A stretch of 28,787 bases of DNA. Origin: Planctomycetia bacterium (GTDB taxonomy: Bacteria; Planctomycetota; Phycisphaerae; Phycisphaerales; SM1A02). Both the position numbers and the translations under genes were made by a program. The stretch is taken from the NCBI GenBank assembly GCA_005799205.1, contig SYHM01000138.1:1-28787 (forward strand), in the 5' to 3' direction. Under the pieces are notes generated by a model, which saw nothing but the letters and a program-made list of their open reading frames with translations, did no database searches and was not told the origin of the DNA. Of this stretch, positions 1 to 7,542 are shown piece after piece (the stretch's first letter is position 1; each line of letters starts with the position of its first letter).

Positions 1-791
1 GCGGCCTGAATCGCATCGAGCTGCCGCTGCCGCAGAGCAAGCTGCTCATTCTGTCCCTCAAGCAACTGCGCAAGGTCGGCTGAGAGTCGCTCGTCGAGCG
101 TGCGTAGTCCATCAGCTGTGAATCCTCCTGCACCAGCCTTGGGGGGATCGGCGGTTTGCAGACCATCACGCGCAGCTTGCACTGCAGGAATGGTTCGGTC
201 TGCATCCCCGATCGCTTGATCGACGGCGGCCAGCTGCTGGGACCACCACGCTCGGTTGAGGGCACGGTGGTTCGCGGCAAGAATCAACTCGTCAGCCTGT
301 GACTGAGTCCCCTCGATGCGTGGCTTCTCGAAGAGACGAATCGCCAGATGATCCCACCAGGGCGCCTCAACGATCACTTCGATCCGTGCGGCGATCGCGA
401 GGCCAGCGAGGCGCTCCCCAGCGTCCTCGGTCTGGTCCTTCGAGGCCTCGGCACTATCGCGTGCGCTCAGGAGGTCTGCTTCAAGCGCATCGAGCGCTTG
501 TCGGTCGACCCAGTACGACCATCCAATCCAACCTCCAGCGAGTGCAACGGCGAGCGCGCACAGCACAAGGGCCGCGAGGAACAGGCGCCGCGGTTTCGGG
601 GCGCTCTTGGCTGGAGATGGATCGACGGCAGTGATGGTCGTTTCTACGAGTTCGTCAGCCGCACTCGGTGCAGGCTCGTCGGCGATCTCGTCGAGAATTC
701 CCTCGAACGAGGGATCGGTTGGCAGCTCAGAAAATGGGTCTGGCGAAGGGGTTGGGTCGTCAGTCGACTCTGGATTCTGTGGGGTATCCAT
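1..791 (-). CDS. Membrane-anchored coiled-coil protein, C-terminus cut off by window edge
   Basis: An open minus-strand frame starts with ATG at 791 (MDTPQNPESTDDPTPSPDPF) and runs without a stop to position 1, about 263 codons, so the C-terminus is outside the window. Residues 1-65 are acidic and Pro/Ser/Asp-rich, as in a disordered cytoplasmic tail. A basic patch (KSAPKPRR) leads into one hydrophobic segment at about residues 69-92 (LFLAALVLCALAVALAGGWI). The rest is Ala/Glu/Gln/Leu-rich and helical (for example the stretch ending QNEQLALRQRQLDAIQA), suggesting a periplasmic coiled coil. The start lies 32 nt after the hpd stop on the same strand, so cotranscription is likely. I recognise no family. 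A scaffold or cell-envelope role is only a guess. Confidence 0.72.
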   Translation of the reverse strand, partial: MDTPQNPESTDDPTPSPDPFSELPTDPSFEGILDEIADEPAPSAADELVETTITAVDPSPAKSAPKPRRLFLAALVLCALAVALAGGWIGWSYWVDRQALDALEADLLSARDSAEASKDQTEDAGERLAGLAIAARIEVIVEAPWWDHLAIRLFEKPRIEGTQSQADELILAANHRALNRAWWSQQLAAVDQAIGDADRTIPAVQAARDGLQTADPPKAGAGGFTADGLRTLDERLSADLAQLLEGQNEQLALRQRQLDAIQA

Positions 792-823
792 AGCAGTGTG
801 TCGGGTGAAGCCGTCAGCGCCAT

Positions 824-2026
824 TCAAAGATTGCCGCGGCGGGCTTGCTCCTCTTCGAGCGATTGAAAGAGGGCTTTGAAATTGCCCTTGCCGAAGGACT
901 GGCTGCCACGCCGGCAGATGATCTCGAAGAAGAGCGTTGGTCGATCCTGCAGAGGCATCGTGAAGAGTTGCAAGAGGTACCCCTCGTCATCGGCGTCGAC
1001 GAGGATTCCAAGTTCGCGCACCCGCTGGTGGTCCTCTTTCACGGCACTGTGGCCGTGTGAGGTGAGTTCTTTGTTGACGCGGTTCCACACCGATTCGTAG
1101 TAGGAATCGGGGATCGGAAGAAACTCCACTCCGCGACTGCGCAGTTCAGCAACGCTCGAAAGCTCGTCGTCAGTCCGAAGTGCCAAATGTTGAATGCCTG
1201 GCGTCATGCCGTGCCAATCGAGATACTCCTGCACCTGACTCTTGCGCTTCCCCTCGGCCGGTTCGTTGATCGGCATCTTGATGAGGTGATTGCCAGAGGC
1301 CATCACCTTGCTCATGAGCGCTGAGTACTCGGTCGAGATGTCCTTCTCGTCGAAATGCTTGAACATCGCGAACCCGAGGACATCCTCGTACCACTTCACC
1401 CACTCATTCATCTTTCCGAGTTCGACATTGCCGACGCAGTGGTCGACGAACTTGAGGCCGCAAGGGTGGAGCAGATTGAATTGATTGAGCTTGAAATTCT
1501 CAACTTTCCGAAACCCTGGAGCGAACGCGCCGCCCTGCTTGAGTGACGGAAGATCGTAACCCCCGGTTCGACTGACGAACGAGTGGACAACGCGGCCGTA
1601 GGTCTGAATCCCTGCCATCGTCACCGAGCCTCGCTCATCGTGGACTGTGCGTGGCTCGTACGCAGAGATGCCGCCATTGCGCCGCGCTTGCTCCCAAGCC
1701 TTCTGTGCATCGAAGACTGTGAAGGCGACATCCTTGATTCCATCGCCGTGCCGATTGAGTTCTGCGCCGGCAGCGTGTTCTGTGGTCAGCGGCGTCTCGA
1801 GCAGGAGCCGGATGTTGCCCTGAGTCAGGAGATACTGCGCCGACTGGCGATTTCCCGTTGAGAGGTCGCTGACCTGTTCGACTTGAAACCCGAACGCGTA
1901 GGCGTAGAAGAATGCAGACTGCTTCGCATTCCCGACGAAGAATCGGACATGATCGACATCAATCAGTGTCAATGGGTCAGTCGTAGACCGAGGCGAATCC
2001 TTGTCGACAGAACTGAGTGTTGCCAT
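824..2026 (-). CDS. hppD: 4-hydroxyphenylpyruvate dioxygenase
   Basis: This Fe(II) enzyme converts 4-hydroxyphenylpyruvate and O2 to homogentisate and CO2 in tyrosine catabolism, in the cytoplasm. The 400-residue length suits the family, which has two vicinal-oxygen-chelate domains. The N-terminal domain spans about 22-165 (VDHVRFFVGNAKQSAFFYA) and the catalytic domain about 190-375. The three expected iron ligands are visible: H196 in FVDHCVGN, H280 in GIQHLALRT and E368 in TLFFEIICR. The C-terminal helix that gates the active site is present (GNFKALFQSLEEEQ). The ATG at 2026 follows a TANNNT box by 6 nt. No maleylacetoacetate or fumarylacetoacetate genes lie nearby, so in this window the pathway is represented by one enzyme. 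Divergent from the small membrane protein at 2053. Confidence 0.96.
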   Translation of the reverse strand: MATLSSVDKDSPRSTTDPLTLIDVDHVRFFVGNAKQSAFFYAYAFGFQVEQVSDLSTGNRQSAQYLLTQGNIRLLLETPLTTEHAAGAELNRHGDGIKDVAFTVFDAQKAWEQARRNGGISAYEPRTVHDERGSVTMAGIQTYGRVVHSFVSRTGGYDLPSLKQGGAFAPGFRKVENFKLNQFNLLHPCGLKFVDHCVGNVELGKMNEWVKWYEDVLGFAMFKHFDEKDISTEYSALMSKVMASGNHLIKMPINEPAEGKRKSQVQEYLDWHGMTPGIQHLALRTDDELSSVAELRSRGVEFLPIPDSYYESVWNRVNKELTSHGHSAVKEDHQRVRELGILVDADDEGYLLQLFTMPLQDRPTLFFEIICRRGSQSFGKGNFKALFQSLEEEQARRGNL

Positions 2027-2032
2027 CCACGA

Positions 2033-2042
2033 ATGGTATCGT
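2033..2042. promoter_or_regulatory. Overlapping divergent -10 elements for hppD and the gene at 2053
   Basis: Plus-strand TATCGT (2037-2042) ends 10 nt before the ATG at 2053. Minus-strand TACCAT (reading 2038 to 2033) ends 6 nt before the hppD ATG at 2026. The two hexamers share T2037-A2038. No convincing -35 box is seen on either side. With only 26 nt between the genes, both transcripts would be leaderless or nearly so. Inferred from position and from the same arrangement at two other divergent pairs here. Confidence 0.5.
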
Positions 2043-2052
2043 CTCTCCTCTT

Positions 2053-2211
2053 ATGAGCGACAACGCCCCATCGAAATCAACTGGATCGCGCATCGGTATC
2101 TGGATCGGCATCGCGCTTGCGATTGGTGCGGTCTTCGTCGTGGTGATGTGCACGGCCGGTGACCCGAAGTTCACCGAGCCAGCTCCCGATTTCAAAGCCC
2201 CGAACAACTGA
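2053..2211 (+). CDS. Small single-span membrane protein (52 aa)
   Basis: Reading starts at ATG 2053 (MSDNAPSKSTGSRIG). An upstream in-frame ATG at 2017 would overlap hppD and the promoter box, so it is less likely. A polar head of about 13 residues precedes one hydrophobic helix (IGIWIGIALAIGAVFVVVM, about 14-32). A short Pro-rich tail ends in APNN. A cysteine follows the helix (VVVMCTAGD), but the preceding residues do not make a good lipobox. It has no recognisable family and may be a small membrane-associated accessory protein. It is followed after 35 nt by the GroES-like gene, which has its own candidate -10 box. Confidence 0.6.
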   Translation: MSDNAPSKSTGSRIGIWIGIALAIGAVFVVVMCTAGDPKFTEPAPDFKAPNN

Positions 2212-2227
2212 TACGGACTGCCTCGCC

Positions 2228-2233
2228 TACCCT
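2228..2233 (+). promoter_or_regulatory. Candidate -10 box for the GroES-like gene/aroA
   Basis: TACCCT ends 13 nt before the ATG at 2247, in the short gap after the small membrane protein. It fits the TANNNT pattern seen before other leading genes in the window. No -35 match is evident. Confidence 0.35.
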
Positions 2234-2246
2234 CTCTGGTTGCCAC

Positions 2247-2582
2247 ATGGCTCAACGCACGAACTCTGAATCGAAACGCCTCGAAACCGTCGAACCGGTC
2301 GGGAAGCGGGTACTCATTCGAAAGGATGAGGACAAGAAGATCACAAAGGTCGGTATCCACCTGCCCGACAAGATGGAGATTCCCACGCTCACTGGTCGGG
2401 TGGTTGCCGTAAGCGAACAGGTCACTCGAGATGCTGACTACTCGGTGCAGCGATACGACCGCGTGCTCTTTCATCCTAAGCATGCGATTCCAGTCGATTT
2501 CGAAGGCGATAACCGACTGTTCGTCGTTCCGATTGAAGATGTCGTCGCAGTCTTTCGCAGCGCGGGCGCACACGATTCGTGA
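2247..2582 (+). CDS. GroES-like (Cpn10) protein without an adjacent GroEL
   Basis: This 111-residue protein has the Cpn10 layout. A first strand reads VGKRVLIRKDED (18-29). A mobile-loop-like segment follows at about 30-41, ending GIHLPD where typical GroES has GGIVLPD. Then come GRVVAVSEQV (50-59), YDRVLFHPKHAIPVDFEG (70-87) and the closing strands LFVVPIEDVVAVF (91-103). GroES caps the GroEL folding chamber, and the mobile-loop I-V/M-L tripeptide docks onto GroEL. Here it is I-H-L. The N-terminus carries an extra 15 or so polar residues. There is no groEL beside it, and its stop overlaps the aroA start (GTGA). It is probably a divergent GroES paralogue. A GroES-fold protein with another partner is also possible. 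Confidence 0.75.
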   Translation: MAQRTNSESKRLETVEPVGKRVLIRKDEDKKITKVGIHLPDKMEIPTLTGRVVAVSEQVTRDADYSVQRYDRVLFHPKHAIPVDFEGDNRLFVVPIEDVVAVFRSAGAHDS

Positions 2583-3913
2583 GCCTCTCACCCTCGCAGA
2601 TTCACCCTGGTGCGATCAGCGTCTCTCCGCTTGGTCGTCCCTTTCGAGCGACGATCACTCCGCCGGGTTCAAAGAGTCAGACGAATCGCTACCTGATGCT
2701 CGCGGCACTTTCGGCTGGCACCTCGACGCTGCATCGTCCGCTGCGTGCGCTCGACACCGATCTCTTCATGGACGCGCTCGACGCGATGGGCCTTTCGATC
2801 GCGCGTGAAGACGATTTGGTGCGCGTGACCCCCAGAGGTGCTCGCGCAAGTGGAGGCGTTGCAGTCAACCTCGGTGACGGAGGGACTCCAACCCGGTTTC
2901 TCATGGCGATCGCCTCGCTCGCGCGGCGGCCAGTCACAGTCGATGGAAGTGAGCGCATGCGTCAGCGTCCGATTGCGGAGGGGGTTGAGATGCTTCGTGC
3001 GCTCGGAGCGCGCGTCGACTACCTCGAAGCAGAGGGACGGTTGCCCGTTCGCGTCGGCGGAGGTTCGATTCCGATCGGCGGAACGCTTGAAGTTGGGAGA
3101 ACGGCGTCGAGCCAGTTCGTCTCTGCAGTCCTGCTGCTCGCACCGCGCCTCGAGCGCGGAGTCGACCTCTTCGTCACGGGGGAGTCGCTCACGACACCGT
3201 CCTACGTTGAGTTGACCCTCGATGCGATGAGATCGTGGGGGATCGCGTTTGACCTCTGTCGAGACGCACAAGGTCGGCTCACCCGTATCACGGTGCCTCC
3301 AGCATCGCTGGCAGCCTCGGCACGCTCAATCGAACCTGACGCAAGCAGTGCTGTGTACTTCCTAGGCGCGGCGGCACTTGTTCGAGATGCACGCATCACC
3401 ATCGCGGGATTGCCTCGACTCTCGATGCAGCCAGATGCCGCGTGCTTGCGTGCGCTTGTGTCGATGGGTGCGCATGAATGGTCAGGCCCGCACGGCATGG
3501 GACTCGAGGGAACTGCGACCCTCAATGGGGTCGACCTCGATGGATCGCAGTGGCCAGACGGCGCGCTCTGCGTCGCAGCCGTTGCATCGATGGCGAGAGG
3601 ACGCACGCGAATTCGAGGACTCGAAACACTGAAGGTCAAAGAGTCAAACCGCATCCAAGTGCTCGCTGAAGAGTTTGCAAGGCTTGGCACTCACGTTGAG
3701 ACAACGGATCACTCGATTGTGATCGATCCGCACAAGTCATCGCCACGCCCAGGAGTTGTCGATCCGCGTGGTGATCACCGCATCGCAATGACGTTTGGAG
3801 TCCTCGGGCTTGTGCGTCCAGGTATCTCGATTGCGGATCCCGGATGTGTTGCAAAGAGCTACCCACAGTTCTGGTCTGACCTCGCTCGGCTTGCCGAACC
3901 GCCGGCTGGATAG
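2579..3913 (+). CDS. aroA: 3-phosphoshikimate 1-carboxyvinyltransferase (EPSP synthase)
   Basis: Transfers the enolpyruvyl group of PEP to shikimate 3-phosphate, the sixth step of the shikimate pathway. The 444 residues form the usual two-domain inverted alpha/beta barrel. Visible landmarks are PPGSKSQTNRYLML (K32), LGDGGTPTRF (98-107), SERMRQRPI (124-132), TASSQFVSAVLLLAP (175-189), a catalytic Asp in WPDGA (D327), LKVKESNRI (E355), DHRIAM (R401) and VAKSYPQF (K426). The PEP-site loop keeps the Gly equivalent to E. coli G96 (G102), but N94 and A95 become D100 and G101, and P101 becomes F107. The start is GTG at 2579 inside the GroES-like stop (GTGA), implying translational coupling. The stop TAG overlaps the -10-like box of the next gene. 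Confidence 0.96.
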   Translation: MSLSPSQIHPGAISVSPLGRPFRATITPPGSKSQTNRYLMLAALSAGTSTLHRPLRALDTDLFMDALDAMGLSIAREDDLVRVTPRGARASGGVAVNLGDGGTPTRFLMAIASLARRPVTVDGSERMRQRPIAEGVEMLRALGARVDYLEAEGRLPVRVGGGSIPIGGTLEVGRTASSQFVSAVLLLAPRLERGVDLFVTGESLTTPSYVELTLDAMRSWGIAFDLCRDAQGRLTRITVPPASLAASARSIEPDASSAVYFLGAAALVRDARITIAGLPRLSMQPDAACLRALVSMGAHEWSGPHGMGLEGTATLNGVDLDGSQWPDGALCVAAVASMARGRTRIRGLETLKVKESNRIQVLAEEFARLGTHVETTDHSIVIDPHKSSPRPGVVDPRGDHRIAMTFGVLGLVRPGISIADPGCVAKSYPQFWSDLARLAEPPAG

Positions 3914-3916
3914 ACT
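3911..3916 (+). promoter_or_regulatory. Candidate -10 box for the ABC exporter gene
   Basis: TAGACT, overlapping the aroA stop codon, ends 12 nt before the ATG at 3929. It fits the TANNNT pattern of the window. Read-through from aroA is equally possible, because the genes are only 15 nt apart. Confidence 0.3.
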
Positions 3917-3928
3917 TGTGCACTCCTG

Positions 3929-5794
3929 ATGGGTCCATTTCTCTTCTTTGCACGCAGGCTCTTGCGCTCCCCAGGATCGTTGGCGCTCACACTGGTGTTC
4001 GCGACGATTTCTGCGGGTGGGCTTGGCGCTGGCCTGCTCGCACTCGCACCGATTCTTCGGCTCTTGCTTGGGACGAGCGCGAGCACCCTCCCACAGATCG
4101 CTCAGCAGTACAACGCATCGCACCCGTGGATTCCGATTCCTGAGTCAGTGATCGCACTCTTGCCGCTCGAGCGGATGGATGGAGTCCTCTTGGTGCTCTC
4201 GGGGGTTGCGGCGATCACGCTCGTGGGGGCGCTCGCGAATTTTCTGCACCAGTACATCTCAATCAGTCTGTGTACACGCATCGTCGCCCGCGTGAGGCTT
4301 GACGCTTTTCGCCACGCGCTCCGCATGCCGCTCAGTCAGATTGTCGATCGGGGACCCGCCGAGTTTACGAGCCGCATCGTTCGCGATGCTGCTGAACTGC
4401 AAAGCGGACTCGTGGCACTCACGAGTCGGACAGTTGCGCAACTGACGAAGGGAGCAGCTGCGCTCGCAGTGGCGATCATCTTTGATTGGCGCATTGTCGT
4501 TGTGGCGGCGGTTGTCGGTCCCATTCTTGCCATCGTGTTGCGAAAGACAGGTAAGCGCATTCGCCGTGGACTGCGTGGCGCTCTCAAGAATCAAGAAGTC
4601 TTGTTGCGCGTAGCGGGCGAGAGTCTGCAGGGGTCTCGCGCGGTGAAGACTGCAACGGCTGAGGCGGACATGGTTCGCAGGTTCAATCACGCAAATGAGA
4701 TGGTGGTGCGAGAAGAGTTACGCGCACGGACTGCCCGCAGCGTCGCTGGGCCACTCGTTGAAACAATCGCGATCTTTGCGGTCATTGGTCTCTGTGTGCT
4801 GGTCGTTCGCGAGATCATCCGTGGCACGATGACTGTTGACGAGTTTGTCCTCTCGCTCGGCGCCCTCGCGGTGGCCGGAGGATCGGTGCGTCCAATGTCA
4901 GGGCTCATCGGTGATATGCAGGCAGCAAGCGCTCCGGCACAGCGATTGAAGGAGACTCTCGAGCTCGTCACAGAGCCGCGGCGCAATCGAACCCAACCAA
5001 GTCTGCCGCGTCACAGTGCGTCAATTCGGTTCGAGGAAGTGACGTTTCGCTATCCAAGTGCCGAAGCGCCAACGCTCCGTGCGCTTTCATTTGAGGTGCG
5101 GCACGGAGAGCACATCGCAGTGGTTGGTCCCAATGGATGTGGAAAGACGACGTTGCTTTCGATTGTGCCTCGAATGCTTGAGCCTCAGGGGGGACGGGTG
5201 CTCGTGGATGGTCGCGACATCAGCGGCGTCACGCTGCGAAGTCTGCGCCGGCAGATCGGAGTGGTGACGCAGGAGTCGATGCTGATTCGAGGGACGATCG
5301 CAGAAAACATCGCACTCGGATCGAGCAGCGTGCATCTGCGCGGTGTCTCGCGAGATGCGATTCGTGCAGCTGCACAGCGGGCCCACGCGAGCGAGTTCAT
5401 TGAGGCGCTTCCTGACGGATACGACACGCTGGTTTCGGAGCAAGGGGCAAGCCTTTCTGGGGGACAGCGTCAACGAATCGCAATCGCACGCGCAATCGTC
5501 CGCGACCCATCCATCCTGATACTCGATGAAGCCACGAGCCAGATCGATGCTGAGAGTGAAGCGCAGATCAACAAAGCGATTGAGGAGTTTGGCCGTCAGC
5601 GCACGGTCATTGTCGTCGCGCACCGCCTCTCAACGATGCTTGCCGCCGATCGAATTCTGGTGATGGAGCAGGGCAGCCTCATCGATTCGGGAACACACGC
5701 CGAGTTGATCACCCGTTGCGATGTCTACGCGCGCCTCGCTCGCGCGCAGTTGCTCCACGGGAATCACGCGGATGTTGCGCCGCTCAAGGCGTAG
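3929..5794 (+). CDS. ABC exporter, fused membrane domain and ATPase (MsbA/lipid A-type fold)
   Basis: A 621-residue half-transporter that would act as a dimer in the inner membrane, exporting a lipid, peptide or drug. The substrate cannot be read from the sequence. The membrane domain covers about 1-345 with hydrophobic spans near 17-45, 85-110, 175-205 (two) and 275-320. The nucleotide-binding domain follows: ASIRFEEVTFRYP (364-376), Walker A GPNGCGKTT (400-408), Q-loop Q448, signature LSGGQ (509-513), Walker B ILILDE (529-534) with catalytic E534, and switch H565 in VAHRLS. All catalytic residues are present. MsbA-like exporters are usually about 580 residues; the extra length is an inserted loop between the first two spans (about 46-84). 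The 3' end overlaps the convergent gene by 11 nt. Confidence 0.93.
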   Translation: MGPFLFFARRLLRSPGSLALTLVFATISAGGLGAGLLALAPILRLLLGTSASTLPQIAQQYNASHPWIPIPESVIALLPLERMDGVLLVLSGVAAITLVGALANFLHQYISISLCTRIVARVRLDAFRHALRMPLSQIVDRGPAEFTSRIVRDAAELQSGLVALTSRTVAQLTKGAAALAVAIIFDWRIVVVAAVVGPILAIVLRKTGKRIRRGLRGALKNQEVLLRVAGESLQGSRAVKTATAEADMVRRFNHANEMVVREELRARTARSVAGPLVETIAIFAVIGLCVLVVREIIRGTMTVDEFVLSLGALAVAGGSVRPMSGLIGDMQAASAPAQRLKETLELVTEPRRNRTQPSLPRHSASIRFEEVTFRYPSAEAPTLRALSFEVRHGEHIAVVGPNGCGKTTLLSIVPRMLEPQGGRVLVDGRDISGVTLRSLRRQIGVVTQESMLIRGTIAENIALGSSSVHLRGVSRDAIRAAAQRAHASEFIEALPDGYDTLVSEQGASLSGGQRQRIAIARAIVRDPSILILDEATSQIDAESEAQINKAIEEFGRQRTVIVVAHRLSTMLAADRILVMEQGSLIDSGTHAELITRCDVYARLARAQLLHGNHADVAPLKA

Positions 5795-6608
5795 TGGGTG
5801 GCTCTGCAGGCAGAGCGGGTGACGGCGCTGGAATCGTCGCGGCGGCTGGCTGAGTTGGCGTGACTGGCGTGACCTCTGGAGGTGTGACACTGACTGGCAC
5901 AGCAACTGCAGCGTGTGTCGGCGCAACTGGTTCAATTGCAGGCACCGCGATAATCACCGGTCCTCGTGTTGCCGCCCAGATTGCATACACGAGGGCGAGC
6001 ATGCAGATCGCTCCAACAATCGCGAGCCAAAACTGTAGTGCCTTTTCGAGGCGATCAGATTGTGCCACTCGTCGTTGCGTCGATTGCGCCAAGAGCTCAA
6101 GCGCGCGTGACTGACGCTCGCTCGTAGCCGCAAAGGTCGAAATCGCTCCGGCAGTCTCGCGAAGGCTTTCCGCCACGCGCACGCTCACCTCATGATTCAG
6201 GTCGAGTTGCTGTTGGATGAGTCCGAGCACTTGCGTCTGCCTGTCGGACCCCTCTGAAAGGTGCACGAGGCTTCGCTCCAACGTTTGATCGCGGTGTCGC
6301 GCGCGGGCCGCATCTTCGACGAGCACATCGAGTACTTGTCCCTGTTGGCGCGCGAGTTGCGGAAGGGCATTGAGGGTCGTCGAGAGCGATGCCACGACAT
6401 TGTCGAGATGCGCTTGCGTGTGTGCCTGCGTGGAAAGCTGATCTCGAAACTGTCCAAGCAGATGTTCGCCGTCGAGTGGCGCGGCGCGGTCACGTTGAAT
6501 CACCTGTGACTCGCCCGACGTCCCCGCAGGACGCACGACAACCTCAGTTGTGGCTGGTTGCTGCGCTCCAAGTCCGAGGATTCGCCGAAAGAACATCCTG
6601 ATTGACAT
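5784..6608 (-). CDS. Coiled-coil protein with one transmembrane span and a Pro/Thr/Ala-rich tail
   Basis: A 274-residue protein with no family that I recognise. Residues 1-45 are basic and polar (MSIRMFFRRILGLGAQQP). Residues 50-190 are a long helical heptad-like region rich in Leu, Gln, Arg and Ser (for example LEALLAQ-type repeats around SRALELLAQSTQRR), reminiscent of methyl-accepting or phage-tape-type coiled coils. One hydrophobic span lies at about 193-213 (FWLAIVGAICMLALVYAIWA), followed by a low-complexity tail of Val/Pro/Thr/Ala. The coiled coil is therefore on the opposite side of the membrane from the tail. The start is ATG 6608, with a second in-frame ATG four codons later (6596). 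It is divergent from the importer operon, and its 3' end overlaps the ABC exporter's convergently. Confidence 0.75.
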   Translation of the reverse strand: MSIRMFFRRILGLGAQQPATTEVVVRPAGTSGESQVIQRDRAAPLDGEHLLGQFRDQLSTQAHTQAHLDNVVASLSTTLNALPQLARQQGQVLDVLVEDAARARHRDQTLERSLVHLSEGSDRQTQVLGLIQQQLDLNHEVSVRVAESLRETAGAISTFAATSERQSRALELLAQSTQRRVAQSDRLEKALQFWLAIVGAICMLALVYAIWAATRGPVIIAVPAIEPVAPTHAAVAVPVSVTPPEVTPVTPTQPAAATIPAPSPALPAEPPTTP

Positions 6609-6616
6609 GCTTCCAC

Positions 6617-6623
6617 TACTGTA
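6617..6623. promoter_or_regulatory. Nearly coincident divergent -10 elements (importer operon / coiled-coil gene)
   Basis: Plus TACTGT (6617-6622) ends 8 nt before a GTG at 6631. Minus TACAGT (reading 6623 to 6618) ends 9 nt before the ATG at 6608. The two hexamers overlap by five bases. Both fit TANNNT. The arrangement supports starting the binding-protein gene at GTG 6631 rather than ATG 6607. Confidence 0.45.
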
Positions 6624-6630
6624 TCGAACC

Positions 6631-7542
6631 GTGACAGTGCGTGGATTTTCATGGCATGTTGGCGCGTCGAGAGTGCTCTGCAGCTTCTGGCTGCTCGTCG
6701 CACTCTCGTGTGACAGAGGTCATGAACCAGCGGCGGCGGTCGGCACGGGAGTGCGCGTCGCGTCGCTCTCACCAGGCGTGACCGCAACAATCGTTGCGCT
6801 CGGAGCGGAAGCGAGACTTGTCGGTCGCACGCCCTGGTGTGAAACGACTGGAAGTGCCGCAGTCGTCGGCACGCTGCTCGACCTCGATGCAGAGGCACTC
6901 GTCCGTTCACTGCCAACGGTGATTGTGGTGCAGCCTCCTGCGCAGGGAGTCGATCCCTCGCTGGCACAGCTCGCGCAGGCACACGGGTGGGTGATGGTTC
7001 CAGTGCGCATCGACTCGCTCGCAGATGTTCGAGCATTGATTCCGCGGTTGTGTGAGGCGATTGTCGATCAGTCGATCGACGGCGATCGCGAGGCGCTTGC
7101 TGCACGCGCCGCGGCACTTGATGCGCGATTCAACGAGGCGCTCGCGCCGTTGCCAGAGGTGCAGCAGGCTGGGCGGGTGCTTGTCATCCTCGCTACAAAC
7201 GAAAGTGCCGATCCGATGGCCTTCGGTGTAGGCACCTACCTCGGTGATTTCGTTCAATCGATTGGAGCCACCAACGCATTGTCGGACGCTGGATATCCAG
7301 CACTCTCGGTTGAGGAACTCGTGCGAAGTGGGGCGGACACTCTTGTCGTACTCGGCTCTCAAGGGGATGAAGCCGCGGCACAACTCCGAGCTGCGATGCC
7401 AAAGGCCTTTGTGTGCACGCTCAGGTCGCAGTCGCTGGTCCAACCTGGAGCTGGAATGATCGATGGGCTCCTGCAACTTCGTGCGAAGATCGCCAGTGCG
7501 AGTGCCTATCACGTGCAAGCAAAGCGGAGTCCGAACCCATGA
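6631..7542 (+). CDS. Periplasmic binding lipoprotein of a cobalamin/haem/siderophore-type importer (BtuF-like)
   Basis: Class III periplasmic binding protein for an ABC importer, 303 residues from GTG 6631. An N-terminal signal (SRVLCSFWLLVALSC) ends in a lipobox-like ALSC, so it is probably lipid-anchored. The mature part shows the BtuF family start VASLSPGVTATIVALGAEARLVGRT, here cut short to VASLSPGVTATIVALG, with the WCE segment that follows. Later come LPTVIVVQ (first lobe), a long linker helix (REALAARAAALDARF), GRVLVILAT and the second lobe VGTYLGDFVQSIGATNAL. An alternative start at ATG 6607 would add eight residues and overlap the divergent start (CATG). Its stop overlaps the permease start (ATGA). 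No cobalamin riboswitch fits in the upstream space. The ligand is not certain: B12, haem and ferric siderophores all use this family. Confidence 0.85.
   Translation: MTVRGFSWHVGASRVLCSFWLLVALSCDRGHEPAAAVGTGVRVASLSPGVTATIVALGAEARLVGRTPWCETTGSAAVVGTLLDLDAEALVRSLPTVIVVQPPAQGVDPSLAQLAQAHGWVMVPVRIDSLADVRALIPRLCEAIVDQSIDGDREALAARAAALDARFNEALAPLPEVQQAGRVLVILATNESADPMAFGVGTYLGDFVQSIGATNALSDAGYPALSVEELVRSGADTLVVLGSQGDEAAAQLRAAMPKAFVCTLRSQSLVQPGAGMIDGLLQLRAKIASASAYHVQAKRSPNP

Noticed and set aside
2247..2582. groES of a groESL operon
   Set aside because: No groEL follows; the next gene is aroA, overlapping by GTGA.
6500..6631. Cobalamin riboswitch for the importer
   Set aside because: The space is coding on the minus strand and the candidate -10 lies 8 nt before the start; no B12-box-like sequence was seen.
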